The translations under genes and the position numbers were made by a program. From NCBI GenBank assembly GCA_920105625.2, contig OV050032.1:18402481-18466480 (forward strand): a stretch of DNA of 64,000 nt, read 5' to 3'. This document shows positions 46,016-58,800 of the stretch, one piece after another. Position 1 is the first letter of the stretch, and each line of letters starts with the position of its first letter. The notes beneath the pieces are model-generated. The model made no database searches. It saw nothing but the letters and a program-made list of their open reading frames with translations, and was not told the origin of the DNA. This DNA is from Clusia tigrina. Taxonomy: Eukaryota; Arthropoda; Insecta; Diptera; Clusiidae.

Positions 46016-49000
46016 TACACGCGTTTTCCATCGCGTAATTCATTTATGAGTATTGCTCGTGCGGCCGCTTTTTCTTCTTTTTCATATGTTACCAGTTCAC
46101 TTGGTGATGTTACCAGCGGCTTCTGTTGACACAAAGATCAGCCACATGCACACACACACCCCCCAAACATACACATACTGATACGCAAAACCGTTGGCAA
46201 TACTCGTAAAGTACAATGGCGTGTTGCTGTGTTGTTTTTGCAGCTTTCGAACGTGCTCACTGGCGCTACACTTACTCGAATTATGCACGAGTATGTGGCT
46301 CCAGCAATTTTATTGGCCACCAGTACAATGCTGCTGCAGCTGTCACAACTGCTGTGCCCGCTGCTGCCTGTTTTGTTGGCTGTCATCGTATCATTGCAAT
46401 TTGCAAAATACTGCGAGTTATTGCATGTGATGATCATGTGCGATCATTTTATTTCGCAAAATGCGCCTCAACTGAACTCCGCTCGACTCGAAGTCATCAA
46501 CTGCACTAAGGAGCGTCATAAATTCGCGACGCTGATTGTGATAGTTCCAGCAACAGCATCGACAGCTGCAGTATGCCAAGTACCAACTGCAGTCGCTTGC
46601 AGTATGTGCATGTCACAGGCAGCTAATTCTGTATGGTGCTGCGTTCACAGCAGCGCAGAAGAAGGCCTCGAATCGCCAGAGTGAGCTATTCGTGGGCGCA
46701 CAGAATTACACAATAATTGGCCATAATGCGCAACTGGTGGATGCAACTTTTCCTTGCTGAACGCTGTATCGCAGCTAATCTCAATTTATGCAAATCCCCT
46801 TGTGGGAGCTACAGCAGACCAACATAGTATCAAGTTGGTTAAAGTAACGGCATAATTGACGCTAAAGCCAAAAATCCCTCCAAACTAATGCTTACATTGG
46901 TAAGCACACTTTCAGGTGCTTCCAAAAACGAAGGATTTGCATGAAGTTTGAATCTATTCTTACTTTTCATGTTTCTGTTGCCATAAAATTCTACAGGTCT
47001 GCGGTTAACATCAGCTACCACTCACAGAAACCTCGAGACGTTCCACCAAAGACAATATACTATATATATCTGTATATTGTTTTTGGTTCCACTTTAGCGG
47101 GCATATTGAGTCGAAATATTGTAAGTGTGGAAGGGTTGGTCAAATTCTACGGTGCTGTTAGTAAGATTATCACAACAGATTTCATGCACACACAATGGTT
47201 CGGGTATTCCCTTATTTATTATTCTTTTTTGAACTTCATTCCGTTTGTATCTTCGCTCTAGTGTGGTGGGAGCGAAAGAAACCCATACAGACAATCTTTA
47301 TTGTAACCATCAGTCGATTATTCTCAGACTCCACATATAAGTCCATAGTATACTAACGGGAGAAATAATCTCGATTCGAAAGTTTCCAGTACTTTGTACC
47401 CTATGCTCCAGAAAACATAATCATAGTACTCTTCTAGCTTCTGGAGGGATTTTGTGGTCATGTTCAACTTTGGGATATAATTGGCCACTTTTATCTGTAC
47501 ATTTCTCTCTTTTTGGACTGGAGGAATCTTTATGCCATATACTCGTATTGATACAACAGATCTCTCATACATTAACTTTCATGTTGTTTCTTTTTGTATA
47601 CGATTAAAGATAGTGAATCAGGACATATATTTATTTTTAATTTCTTGTTACGAGTAGCTCTCAGTGAACTGCTTTCTGCAGTTGAATTACATGTTTTATG
47701 CCCATGTAAGTGTATTTCCGATGGTGGAAAACTGTAGAAGGGCCTGTTTATTGTACTTTTTCGCCACATGTAATAATCGTTAATATTTTCTGTTAAAAAT
47801 ATTTCCACCATCGCCCAAGCCCATCTAAAATAACTGAATGAAAAATAATTCTGCTGGTCCATGGAAGTAAGTTGAGGCAATGAGCAAACGGGCTAAAATG
47901 CAATTTGTTCGTAGTGCGGGCTCAGATGCCACCATAGTGAACAACAACAGAAGAAACAGCCACAAAAACAACGGCATCAGCCGCAACGACAGCAACAATA
48001 ATAGAGACTCATGCCGAAATATATGAGAAAATTTTATGGAAAACGTATCTTACACGTATAAGGAGCTGGCCATGTGATCACCAGCAGTCGATATGTTGGC
48101 CACGTATGCACAGTGGACATGTCTCCTATAGTAGCAATAACAATAACACTAACAAAGGCCGCAACAATGAGAATCAAGCAGAGAGACCCCGCACGACTTG
48201 GCTTATTGAATGAAATTGCATTTGTCATGCATGCAACGACGCCCACAAGCACGCCAAAAGCGCACAAATATTTTATTGAAACTGAATTGGGCTTATCAGG
48301 GAGAAGGCTTATAAATTGAGAAATTATTTTCCGAAATTGCACAACTGCAATTTGCACAATCAACGACGGCCAAGACACGGAAAATCTAAAAGTGAAAGTA
48401 AAGTGCACGTCCCGGCTGGCGACTTCGTTGAGAACATTGACGCACATCTTGGCGGTGTCAGAGATCATTGCTCTACTTAAATTTCCCTACATTGAGCATT
48501 CGCCCCTTCTATTATACGCAGCTGCCTTCAGCTTGACCTTCAGCAGCATGTTGGATGAGGCAGCACACCAAACACGCTCGATAACATGTTTAACATAATT
48601 GAAAACCCGCGAACAGACCGAAAAAAACGACGAAACTCATAAGAAGCACACTAAAGAAACTCGCAAACTGCGTATAAAATTCAATAAGCTTCCTTAAAAG
48701 TCCTTAAGCCAAATGCAGTAGATGGAGGGGGCGGTAAGAGCAACACTAGAAATAAAGGCACGGAGAACCGGGCACGGGACAGTGAGCACACAGGCCACAG
48801 TGAAGTGTGCAGAGGGCAGAGTGCGCGAAGGACGACGCTTCCTTGAGTGTTTGCCATTTGCTGTTTGTTGTGTGGCCTCTCTTCAATAAAATAAATAAAA
48901 TTAAATCCGTCCGAAGCACCGTAACTGGTAAGATGTAAAACAGGGTATTTCAAGATATCGGATTAACGAATACAAGCGTAAAAAATTGCTTCAATGATTG

Positions 49001-49063
49001 AAATGATTTGGAAAGTTTATGAATGCTTTTACAAACTTGCTCTTCCGTTTCGGAAGTAAATAG

Positions 49064-49255
49064 CAAAGAACACAGAGAAAAGAAACTGTTTTTCGCTGCC
49101 AGCGTCCGTAACGGACACACCACGATTTTGAGTGGATTCACCACGATTATGAGTGGATTCAACACGATTTTCAGTGGATTCATATACAACGTCCGTCTGC
49201 TTTGTTTCGCTGCTTTGCCGTTTGATGTTTAAGTTTCTTTACTCTGTATACTTTG
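49064..49255 (+). mobile_element. hAT-like MITE with internal 21-bp repeats (copy D)
   Basis: A 192-bp copy with left end CAAAGAACACAGAGAAAAG and right end finishing TACTCTGTATACTTTG. A perfect 8-bp target duplication GTAAATAG lies at 49056-49063 and 49256-49263. Three 21-bp units lie inside, each varied by one or two bases. It has the clearest target duplication of the five copies and gives the best evidence for hAT-type integration. It is non-coding. Confidence 0.9.
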
Positions 49256-49273
49256 GTAAATAGTATGTCATAG

Positions 49274-49368
49274 ACAGAGAGAGAGAGAGAGAGAGACAGA
49301 GAGAGACAGAGACAGAGAGGGAGACAGAGAGAGAGAAAGTGAGACAGAGAGAGAGGGGGAGAGAGGAT
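49274..49368. repeat. GA-rich simple repeat beside the MITE
   Basis: (GA)n interspersed with GACAGA and GGGAGA begins 18 bp after the end of MITE copy D. Minus-strand frames here are Ser/Leu-only and not genes. Confidence 0.85.
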
Positions 49369-52012
49369 AGACAGGCGGCCCTCTTAATAAGGTTCTTACA
49401 AACAAGATTTTTGCTCGACTTTATGGCTTTAGGGAATGTCATTGCCACCTTCACAGCTCAGCTCATGGCTTCATATCGTGGAAATGCTTTTACCAGTAGT
49501 CGAAAAGTTCCTTTAATAAGTGAACAAACTGTTTGAAAATTCAATTTTTGCGAAACTATAAAGAGCAAACACCAAAACCATAATAATCTCGGCGTCTGCT
49601 TAACTTCACTTTGATAGGATTTAATTTTAGCACGTTATATGTCGGAACAAGGCAAAAACTTCATCCGTAAAGTGGCAGAAAATCCTGCGTGAAAAACATA
49701 ATATATTCTGTGCGTTCAAAAAAATTTATGCATTAAGCTATAATTCAGCAATTTTGCAAGAAACTGAAGTGCTTCCATGAGGAGCTTACACAAAGCGAAG
49801 CGAAATTGCTCCAAAAAGTAAAGCAAGAAACAAAAATTGGTGGCCACAAAAGTTTATAATTTGCATGAAAGACAGGACTTCGAGTTGTATATGTTTAAAT
49901 TTAACACATACACAACCATGTTGGGAGCATATGCATTCGAATCTACACACATATCAAAATAAAGTACATACGGGTATTGATTCGAAAAGCTATCATTGGC
50001 CTGGGGCACATTTGACCCCTAAACAATTTTCAATTTGACCCGACGTACCAACGTGCAAACACGCCCCCTTTCCACACTTGCCTCAACGCCGATGCCAGCT
50101 CGTATACGTGCTTGTCAGGGTGTGTGTGAGTGTGAGTGCAACTACTGCTGCCACCCAACAATTGTGGCGTACAAAGCTTCCATTAGCGCAGGCTCTGGCA
50201 AACGAGGCAACTCAGGCAGCTTAAAAAGTTGGCAAATATTTACAACGAGATCATCTCAACAGTCAGCACCAGCAATTGTGGCAACTGGCAACAGGCAGCC
50301 GGCAACAAGCAACTAGCAGCGGCAGTTGATCACGAATGAGCATGCGCGCACGCGTGCACTACTCAATTTCAACTTCAATAAAATTTAATTGGAAACTTCA
50401 TCACGGGTGCGAAAATTCACACTGGCGTTTGTTTCGTGGTTTCCTTCTTCTCAGCCATGCGAAAATCACCGCGCGCTAGCTGTGGAAAGCTATTGGTACC
50501 CGCAGAGACTGGCACCGCGCGCTTGCCCTGCTTTGGCCAGACCAGGCCAGGAAAGACCGGACCAGTCCAGGCTAGGCTCGTCCGTCTCCAGCAAGATCAG
50601 AATTTTTTGATATAAAATATTGTACTCGTATTTGTGCAAAAGTACGAGTACGGGCACTTGCATATGACTTGTGCACCTGTGAAGCAGGCACTTAAGTTAC
50701 GCCGTGATGCGACCTGAAACTTGCGGCCTGCTATACGCGATACCACCGCAGAGCTCTCGAAGGATTGATTCTCTGAACAACAGCGTTTCTCATGTGCACC
50801 TCGAAACGCGCCGCTCTACCTCAGCTTCGGCCACAGCTTCGGCATCAGATGCAGCCTCAGCTTCAGTCTCTGACTCTGGCTCGTCTTCGGCTGCGACCAG
50901 TAAAACGCTGTAAATGTGAGCCATTTTGGGTTTGATAAGCTGCCTGGAATGCACCAGCGCGCAGCAAATAACACACCACGCTGACTTGATTTATGATTTA
51001 ATTACTTCGGTCGTAGCTGGACAAGCAGGCTGACGTGCAAATCGGCATACAGCCACCGTGTGGCAAATAGCCGCAAAATTGTTGCAATCAGTGGCGTCTT
51101 CTCGACAAATATGTGTATGTAAATGGCTTAAAGTGACGGCATAGTGAAGCGCAGACTACTTCTTATAAATCGCCGCGGCACACTATAGGACGCAAGCAGA
51201 ATGGGCGTGTCAGGCAGACAGTCTCTTGTGGTTGCACTGAGCAACGCAAACAACTACAGCAGCTGCCACTCCGATACTCCGATTATTAGAATAATCTTTA
51301 CCAATTGGAATGTTTAACTCATGAATATAGTGCCAATGACAAACCTATTGATATAGTGGCGATAAAAGTTTGTAGCTAATTAAGTCTCCCTTTTCGGGTG
51401 AATGGAATTTTTTGAAATCACAATCCATCCCAGTATACACTACATTCTCAATTGAAAGGCCTTACCGACTTTTGTTGTCTGAAGCCGTATCTCTTGAGCC
51501 AATTAGTTGTATCGTATTTCGATCTAGTTAATTTAGGTGCTGCCAGAAAAACTCAGTTTTCAGGTTCAATCGCTGCAGCATTTATTGAAGAGGCTTCTTA
51601 TATTGCCTTCAGCTATATCAAATTGATCATGTCCAGGTTCACTTTCCTTTCGCCACGGAGCTGCGAGTAAGTACAAAGGATATTCTGCATTATCCTCGCA
51701 CAAATACTCTCAAGCACTGTTCTTAAATGAGGAGAATTGAATGCCATTCGATCGTTTGTGGGCTTTAACTTCCAAGTCTTACATTCCTCGAACGCGGAAA
51801 TCAGTCATCGTCTGACGTTAGCTACTACCACCGATATTATATTACCATTACTCTGCATTTGCAGAGTGATAATTTCTGGTTCAACTGCTCTATACTTGTT
51901 TAAGCCATCCTATAAAGTATCACTCAGCAAAGCTGCTAAAGAGCCGAGCCCTGATTGCGGCATGTCGATCCTGATAAAGGCATATATGAGAATGTGTTTA
52001 TATCACATAACT
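49369..52012. other. Unassigned noncoding DNA
   Basis: No gene is supported. Short repeated TCAGCTTCGGC-type units near 50820-50880 give a Ser/Ala frame. GC-rich imperfect repeats (CAGGCCAGG-like) lie near 50530-50575. ACTCGTA and its complement lie about 20 bp apart near 50624 and 50643. Confidence 0.4.
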
Positions 52013-52025
52013 ATATTTTAGTCAG

Positions 52026-52351
52026 CCACCCTCTGTGGTCTAGTGGTAAGCATGCTAGACTCACACACCGAGAGTCGAAGGTTCAAATCCTGCCACGGGC
52101 TTGGTCTCCAAAATGCTTCTTTCTATAAAATCCTTTTCTCTTCAAGCATGCTAGACTCACACACCGAGAGTCGAAGGTTCAAATCCTGCCACGGGCTTGG
52201 TCCCCAAAATGCTTCTTTCTATAAAATCCTTTTCTCTTCGAGTCGAAAGCCTCTGTAGCTAATACTCATTCCCACAACACCTTGCACCTTGCACTCATAA
52301 TTAATTATCGTGTAAGATATAATAATAATAATAATAATAATAATATTAATA
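52026..52351 (+). repeat. tRNA-derived SINE (copy 3) with internal 96-bp duplication
   Basis: It begins CCACCCTCTGTGG with A-box-like TGGTCTAGTGG at about 52037-52047. A 96-bp segment is tandemly duplicated (52048-52143 and 52144-52239), so B-box GGTTCAAATCC occurs twice, at 52080 and 52176. The body (TTCGAGTCGAAAGCC, CTCATTCCCACAACACC) and TAA tail follow. Target repeats ATATTTTAGTCAG (52013-52025) and ATATTTGAGTCAG (52352-52364) flank it with one mismatch. The two duplicated halves differ at very few bases, so the duplication is recent. Confidence 0.9.
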
Positions 52352-52364
52352 ATATTTGAGTCAG

Positions 52365-54699
52365 AACTGTCCTCACTCCCTTTACTTCTATTTGGGTCCC
52401 TCTACAGTAGTCCGGAAAGAAAAACGCTGTATTTACATTCACCGTAAACTTCTCTTGCTAATCCGTGTTGCTTTTTGGAGCTGTCTGTTTATATATCAAG
52501 TCCTCAACATCCAGTGAATGTGTCATTTATCATTTGAATGGTAGGTGGTTTGGACCGCTATGCGAAGCAATAAGCAGGAATAAGAATTTCCTATCTTCTC
52601 GACTCCTCTCCAGACGCAAAACTCATCTAAAGCACACAGATGTTATATACTTTCTATGCTCAATCGTGGTTTAGGACTGGAACACGTGTTTCGAGGGCAG
52701 TCTTCAATGAAACTATTTGGGACTCAGTGTGTCGACTAACGTTGACAGCCTTTTATGATATAATCCCACGTAAGCTCACAACGGAAGACCACTTCCGATG
52801 ATCTAGCACAGTCTTTGCTGGAGTCATTTTGTTTTATAAATTCAGCAACTAGCTGACCTTTGCAGTATACTCATTTCCAAGTGGCCTTTCCGACCACATT
52901 CAAATATACTAACAGACTTGACCATCTCTGGGTGGATTCTTGCACAAGTGCAATAACAATAGCAAAAGCAACAACAACGAAGACAACTACAATTACAAAT
53001 GCCAACAACAGCAAAAGCGGCAGCGAAGCAACCTACAATGCCTTTGCTGGATAATAAGTGGCTCTATTATTTTCCTGGAACACACGCACGCGATTCTGTA
53101 TAAAAACAGGAAGAAATTTGCAGTTTTCGCTAGAAACACACATGCAGAAATTCTTAAAATTGCAAAAGCTAAAGAAGAGAAAATTGTTCATTGAAAATGC
53201 TGCATGGATGCGTATCACACTGTTGCATCTTATGGCAGTGACTTTGGCTGTGGCTATGACTATGGCTACAACCGTGGACGTTGCATGCATGCATTTACTC
53301 GTACTCGTACTTGACTCGCGCACCTTTTTCTGATCGCTGCGAGTACGACGGCGAGAGTTTGCCATATTTCTGGAACGCCTATGCTTACACTCACTCGAAA
53401 TGTGTACTGTGGGTTTGACCATTTTGGGGCCAAGTGGTCACATGGTCATCAGCGTCATCAACAGTAAAAACTTTTAGTAAAAAAAAGCACACAAGCACCG
53501 TACACCAGCGTAGATGATGAGCAGCGGCAGCAACAGCGGCCAAACAACGAAATGGAATAACAGCAAACGGAAAAGACACAAGAAAAGAAGCAATGTCAGA
53601 GCAGCAGAGGAAGCAGAAGTGCCAAATAAAGCAACAGAGAAGAGTCGAGAGGGGGGGGGGGGGTGGCGTGGCGCATTAAGCGCAAATGTTGAGTTATGAA
53701 TTCTTCCAGCCATTTCACCTGAAATGTTGAAACGATGAAGTCGCGACGAGACGCTTTTCGCTTTGCATGCAGCCAGCCTCAGCCCCAGCCCCAGCGCTAA
53801 TAGCAGCTCCAGCCGCAGCCAGCCAACTGAGTCAGCTGCTAACATTCCACGCCATTGATGGTGGTATTTCAAGTGATTTCACGGAAATCACAATAGGCCA
53901 TCGCTGATGTGCTGCGCCGCGCCGAAGTGGCACAACATGCTGCACACATGTCTAAAGTCGTATATGTGCTCAGCGGCGCATTGGTCATGCGAGTCAAATG
54001 TCACCGGCTATTTATACAGTTTTAGTTATAGTTTTATGTGTGCACGCCAATTTGTCAGTCGGCGCATGTGCTGTCCTCAGGATGATGCAGCAAGCGCTCG
54101 GTCTGAATTATTTCCAATATCAGTTGGTCACTTTTCGAAATGGTTGCACTTGCGCAAAGGTGCCAACAAAGCCGGGTTAAGTCAAGCAAGGCAAATAAAC
54201 ACAAATCAATAACTACACACTCGTAAATAAGAAATCTGGCAATGTTTTTGCGCATGCGCACACGCACTTGAACCAGCACACGCCACGGCAATAATTCATA
54301 AATGCAATTTGTCAAACCGAATTCATGCTGCATGCTTTCAAAGAAATGTGGCCAATACTTTATGATGCGAGGCCAAATGTGAACGTGTCGCTTCGCGGCG
54401 ATCTGTCAGGCTGGAATGGTGCAGCGCACTGGAAAGGTTCGCAGCTCGGATCTTACAGTGCCTAAAATCAAGCTGCATGACCAGTGCTTCCATTCATCAT
54501 TTGGTTAAATTGTTTCGCTGTGATTTCTTTTTGTTGCCTTCTGTAAATTTGGCACAATTTATGAGCTGCTTTCTCGCTTACACAACCCGGTCCTCCGAAA
54601 GCAATGGTTCAATTAGTAGGCGTTGCTAGTGCGACTCCCGCTGATTCTATAAGAGAAGAAACAGCTGTGACTGGCAAACTATTACGTATGCCTGCCACA
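52365..54699. other. Unassigned noncoding DNA
   Basis: No gene is supported. AAC/AAT-like triplets lie near 52945-53000, a run of 13 G at 53651-53663 and CAGCC-type repeats near 53765-53825. ACTCGTACTCGTAC occurs near 53298 and ACTCGTA near 54220. Confidence 0.4.
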
Positions 54700-55810
54700 C
54701 TTTATCTTATGCCTTTCACTCTTTTCGCCCACATCTTTCTCTTTACCTCTATCTCACTTTTTGCCTTTATGTTTGTATTTCTCTCACTTTCTCTCTTGCA
54801 TTCTCTGTGACTCATCTTTTCTCTATCCCTTTCTTTCTATGAATTTATATCTTTTTCTCTATTTTCTCTTTCTCTATCAATCTCTCTCTTTTCTTCTTTC
54901 TCCTTCTCTTTCAATCTCCCACTCACTATATTTTTCTCTTTATTTTTCTCCCACTCTCTTTCTCATTATATTTTCCTCAATATTTCTTCGCTCTCTCTCT
55001 CTCCCTCTCCCTCTATTTCTCTCTCTTGGACTCACCTTTTCTCTCTCCCTTTCTTTCTATGTATCTTTATATTTTTCTCTATCTCCTCTTTGTCTATCAA
55101 TCTCTCTGTTTTCTTCTTTCTCCCCCTCTTTCAATCTCCCACTCACTATATTTTTCTCTTTATTTTTCTCCTACTCTCTTTCTCATTATATTTTCCTCAA
55201 TATTTCTTCGCTCTCTCTCTCCCTCTCCCTCTATCTCTCTCTCTAGGACTCACCTTTTCTCTCTCCCTTTCTTTCTATATATTTGTATCTTTTTCTCTAT
55301 CTCCTCTTTCTCTATTAATCTCTCTCTTTCTCAATTTCCCTCTTTCTCCCTCTATCTCAATCTCCCACTCACTATCTTTTTCTCTTTATGTTTCTCCCAC
55401 TCTCTTTCTCTTTACGATTCTCTGCCTCAAACTCTTTTCGCTCTCTCTCTCCCTCTCCCTCTCCCTCTATCTCTCTCTCTGACTCACCTTTTCTCTCTCC
55501 CTTTCCTTCTATGTATCTGTAAATTTTTCTCTATCGCCTCTTTCTCTATCAATCTCTCTCTTTCTCTCTTTCTCTCTTTCTCTCTTTCTCTCTTTCTCTC
55601 TTTCTCTCGTTCTCTATTTCCCTCTTTCTCTCTTTCTCTCGTTCTCTATTTCCCTCTTTCTCTCTTTCTCTCTTTCTCTCTTTCCCTCTTTCTCTCTTTC
55701 TCCCTCTTTCTCAATCTCCCACTCACTATATTTTTCTTATGTTTCTTTCACTCTCTTTCTCTTTGAATTTGTCTCAATCTCTCCTCGCTCTCTCTCTCTC
55801 TCTCTCTGTC
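54700..55810. repeat. Polypyrimidine (TC-rich) satellite, about 220-bp period
   Basis: About 1.1 kb is almost pure C/T on the plus strand. The marker ACTCACCTTTTCTCTCTCCC (or ACTCATCTTTTCTC) recurs at about 54810, 55030, 55248 and 55482, giving units of about 220, 218 and 234 bp. Each unit also repeats CAATCTCCCACTCACTATAT. The last part degenerates to (CTCTTT)n and (TC)n. The long Ser/Leu/Phe frames here are artefacts of the composition. The unit differs from that of the GA satellite at 3.6 kb. Confidence 0.9.
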
Positions 55811-58800
55811 TGCTTTGTCAAGATTATCACAGAGCTCACAATTTTTCAATTTTGGTACTAAAACCTGACCTGGCGTCTAAACTTTTTTCCTATTATAAAA
55901 CTAATTTGCGTATGAATGAACCCTTTAACTCTCGTCTCCACAAAAGCTCCCTAGTAAAACTTAGGATGGTTGAAGAAATAGTACTTAAATAACCCATTTT
56001 GCTATATATTATCCGCAGCAGATGTTTATATCAGAATATTTTTTCGATCGCGGAGAGTCCTGATTTGACGAGTCGAATCATTGCCGGTAGTTATTGGTTG
56101 TGCTGTGCTTACTGCATCCGAAGATGATATTGAGGGAAGGACTTTATAGTGAAGAAATATGGGCACAAACTTGAAAAAAGAGCAGGGTTGGATTGAATTA
56201 CATTTTAAATAGCAAGAGAAGTTATGCGTGCACAAGGAAATATGGTTTGACCACAGTTTTCGAAACAATTGATTCCGCTAACATTGCAATACTATAAAAA
56301 TATAGGTATGTATGTGGATATACAGGGTGATTTTAAGCCTTGTGAGAACTTTGAATTAAAAACAAGAACACAAACAATGAATTGTTTAATTTTTACCAAA
56401 AAGATGATGCTTGATTGGATAGATTGGTTTTGCAATTTGAAGATAATTTCACTGGGGCTGTTCTGCATACTGGTGATCCATTTCTCGTCTGAAATAGTTC
56501 AGATGCGTTCACCTACGCACATTGAAGAGTTTTATACACAAACTCTTTAATACTTAAATGGCAGAACTCGTATCTGATACACGATGATAGTCCACCTTAG
56601 GCAGACTTTGGCAGCGCTTGTTTGCGTGGCTCGCAGTTAATACGCCAAGGGTTTTAAAGTGTGTACGGACTCACTCCGCACATAATGCACAAATACAGAA
56701 TGCTAAATTACAGATAAAAGCGCTGTGTGCATTACCATTGGCAAATGGTCAAATTATTTCCTTTTCCGCATTTCAGATGCTTTTTTAGTGCTCTTTCTGT
56801 GGGCTTCTTTGTTCAGGCGAACATACTCAAAGCATTCACGCGAACGAAAGGATTTCTTGTAATTTAGCAGAACTTGAATGGCAAAGGATGAAAAGGATTT
56901 TTGGTCTTTGCTGTGCTGTTTTAGGCGACTTTTTCAAATGATTTCTGTTTTGGTGAAATTTCCATTTTTGTTTTTTTGAATTGTTCGTTGGGAAAAAATA
57001 GCATTTTGTTTTCTTTTTTTTTTGTATTTATATATTTTTATTTTTTATATGAAGGGAGAAAAAGTTGCACACCATTGAATTTGATGCATGTATTATGCAC
57101 ACTCATTACTCACACCGTTAGTTGTGTTCTTGTTCACTTTCATTTTGTGCGCATATTCCACTTGAGACATTCCTTTGTTTCGGTGCGGCAGACGCGAAGC
57201 GCAGCGCTGCACAGCACAGCGCATTTTTGTACGTTTCACTGGATTGGGTGGGACAGGTGAAGAGAGGAGAAGAGAGAGAGAGAAAGAATGACTGTGTGAG
57301 TTGATATTTACATTTTCGAAATGCTCACATATGAAGTACACACCAAAAAGAGAATAATTAATATTTTCACTTTAAACACTTTTTGCGAGTAATTAGGAAA
57401 AAATGCAACATTGCAAAGTTTGGCAATTTGTGGTCTGCCCTCAAGAGTGTGCGCTAGCAGGCCACTGCATTTCCATCAGTCGACTATTCGAGAAGTTTGT
57501 GGACTGTGAGCGGGGTGAACTACGTTCGGCATGCGCTGGTGACTGCTGCGAAAGTTGTCAAAGCGGGCGCTAAAATTTCTCACAGTGCAACTCCTGCACT
57601 CATTTCAGAACTTGAGCTCATTATTATTTGCATGTCCTTGGTACTCGCATCCATTTTTAATCCCTGGCGTGTCTGCACGCGCACTCCAAAGAGGGTTTTT
57701 TTTTAAACAAACGCCTCGTTAGGCGTCTAAAGGCTTAAGCAAGATTAAAAATCCTGTCACTTATTTACGCTTTTATTATTATTTTTTTTCTTTTTGGCAT
57801 TTTTTGTTGTTTTTGTTTTTATTTTTGCTTTTATGCTGCGAAAATTGCATTTAATTTTCATATATTTCTTTGCTTCTGCTTCGGCTGCTTCTGCTGCTTG
57901 TGTTTTGTTTTTTATTTACAAAAAATAAAACACATTTTTAAGTGGTTTTGCTTTCAGATCCTTCAAAGCGATTGCAAGGACATGCAATTTTTCTGAGCTG
58001 GCAAATTTGAGTGCGCGCTTCAAGTGTCATATGCCATAACATGTCGCGCGGGGCGTGGCGCAACGCAACGCAGCGCAGCGCATCGCATTGCATCGTATAA
58101 AATGCTGATGAGTTGGAAACCAAAAATGCTTTGAATTCTGTTGAGCCAGCATGTGTGTGGGATTGAGTGCACGATTCTGGAATATTCTGAATTAATTTTT
58201 TATTTTATATTCATTTCTGTTTCTGTATGATGCGGTTATTTGTTTTCCATTTTAATGTCTTTAATTGCGGCTGTGCCTCGTATGCACCCACTCACCCACA
58301 TCACTTTCGAACGGCTTTGTGCACTAGTATAATTAAGACGCACCTTCATCGTACAATTAATGGCGGAGATACTTGCTCAAGTATCATAATATATGTAAAA
58401 TAATTTTAATAATTGCATTGGGCTGAACAGAAAGTGTGCGACAGCTCCAAATTACACGGATGGTTTGGCATTAATAAACAATGAGTTGCCAGATATGAGT
58501 ATTTGAACAAATGCTCTGAAAGAGTCATAAAACAATCTTCCTAGAAATGAGGAAAAGTAAAGTAGTCTGTTGTGATTTGGATTCGTCAATAAAAAAAAAA
58601 ACTATCTAAACAGAATTTTTGTCCTGTTTGTTGTCCACTATAGTAGGACCCATACTTGCTTCTTCAGCAATAGTGGAGAATTTATCAAAGCAAGATAATC
58701 ATTGTCAATGCGGAGAGGGTCTGTTGTGGGGGGGGGAATCTATTTAATGTGTAAGCCAAAAGAAAAATAAGAGTGAATGAAACTCGGAGTAAGAAGTCAT

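Larger units (their letters stand above)
44846..49055. other. Unassigned noncoding region
   Basis: About 4.2 kb with no supportable gene. An (AAC)n run lies at 45788-45810 and CG-rich pentamers (ATCGC/CATCGC) at about 45965-46015. ACTCGTA or its complement occurs near 45444, 46202 and 47540. Open frames of 100-150 codons near 46.2-46.7 and 48.0-48.5 kb show no recognisable domain and overlap others. Confidence 0.45.

Noticed and set aside
48034..48468. A 144-codon minus-strand frame with hydrophobic segments
   Set aside because: No recognisable family, no supporting promoter or splice context, and overlapping frames on the other strand.
54761..55766. Plus-strand open frames of up to 246 codons in the TC-rich tract
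   Set aside because: Low-complexity Ser/Leu/Phe translation of a pyrimidine satellite, open in several frames.
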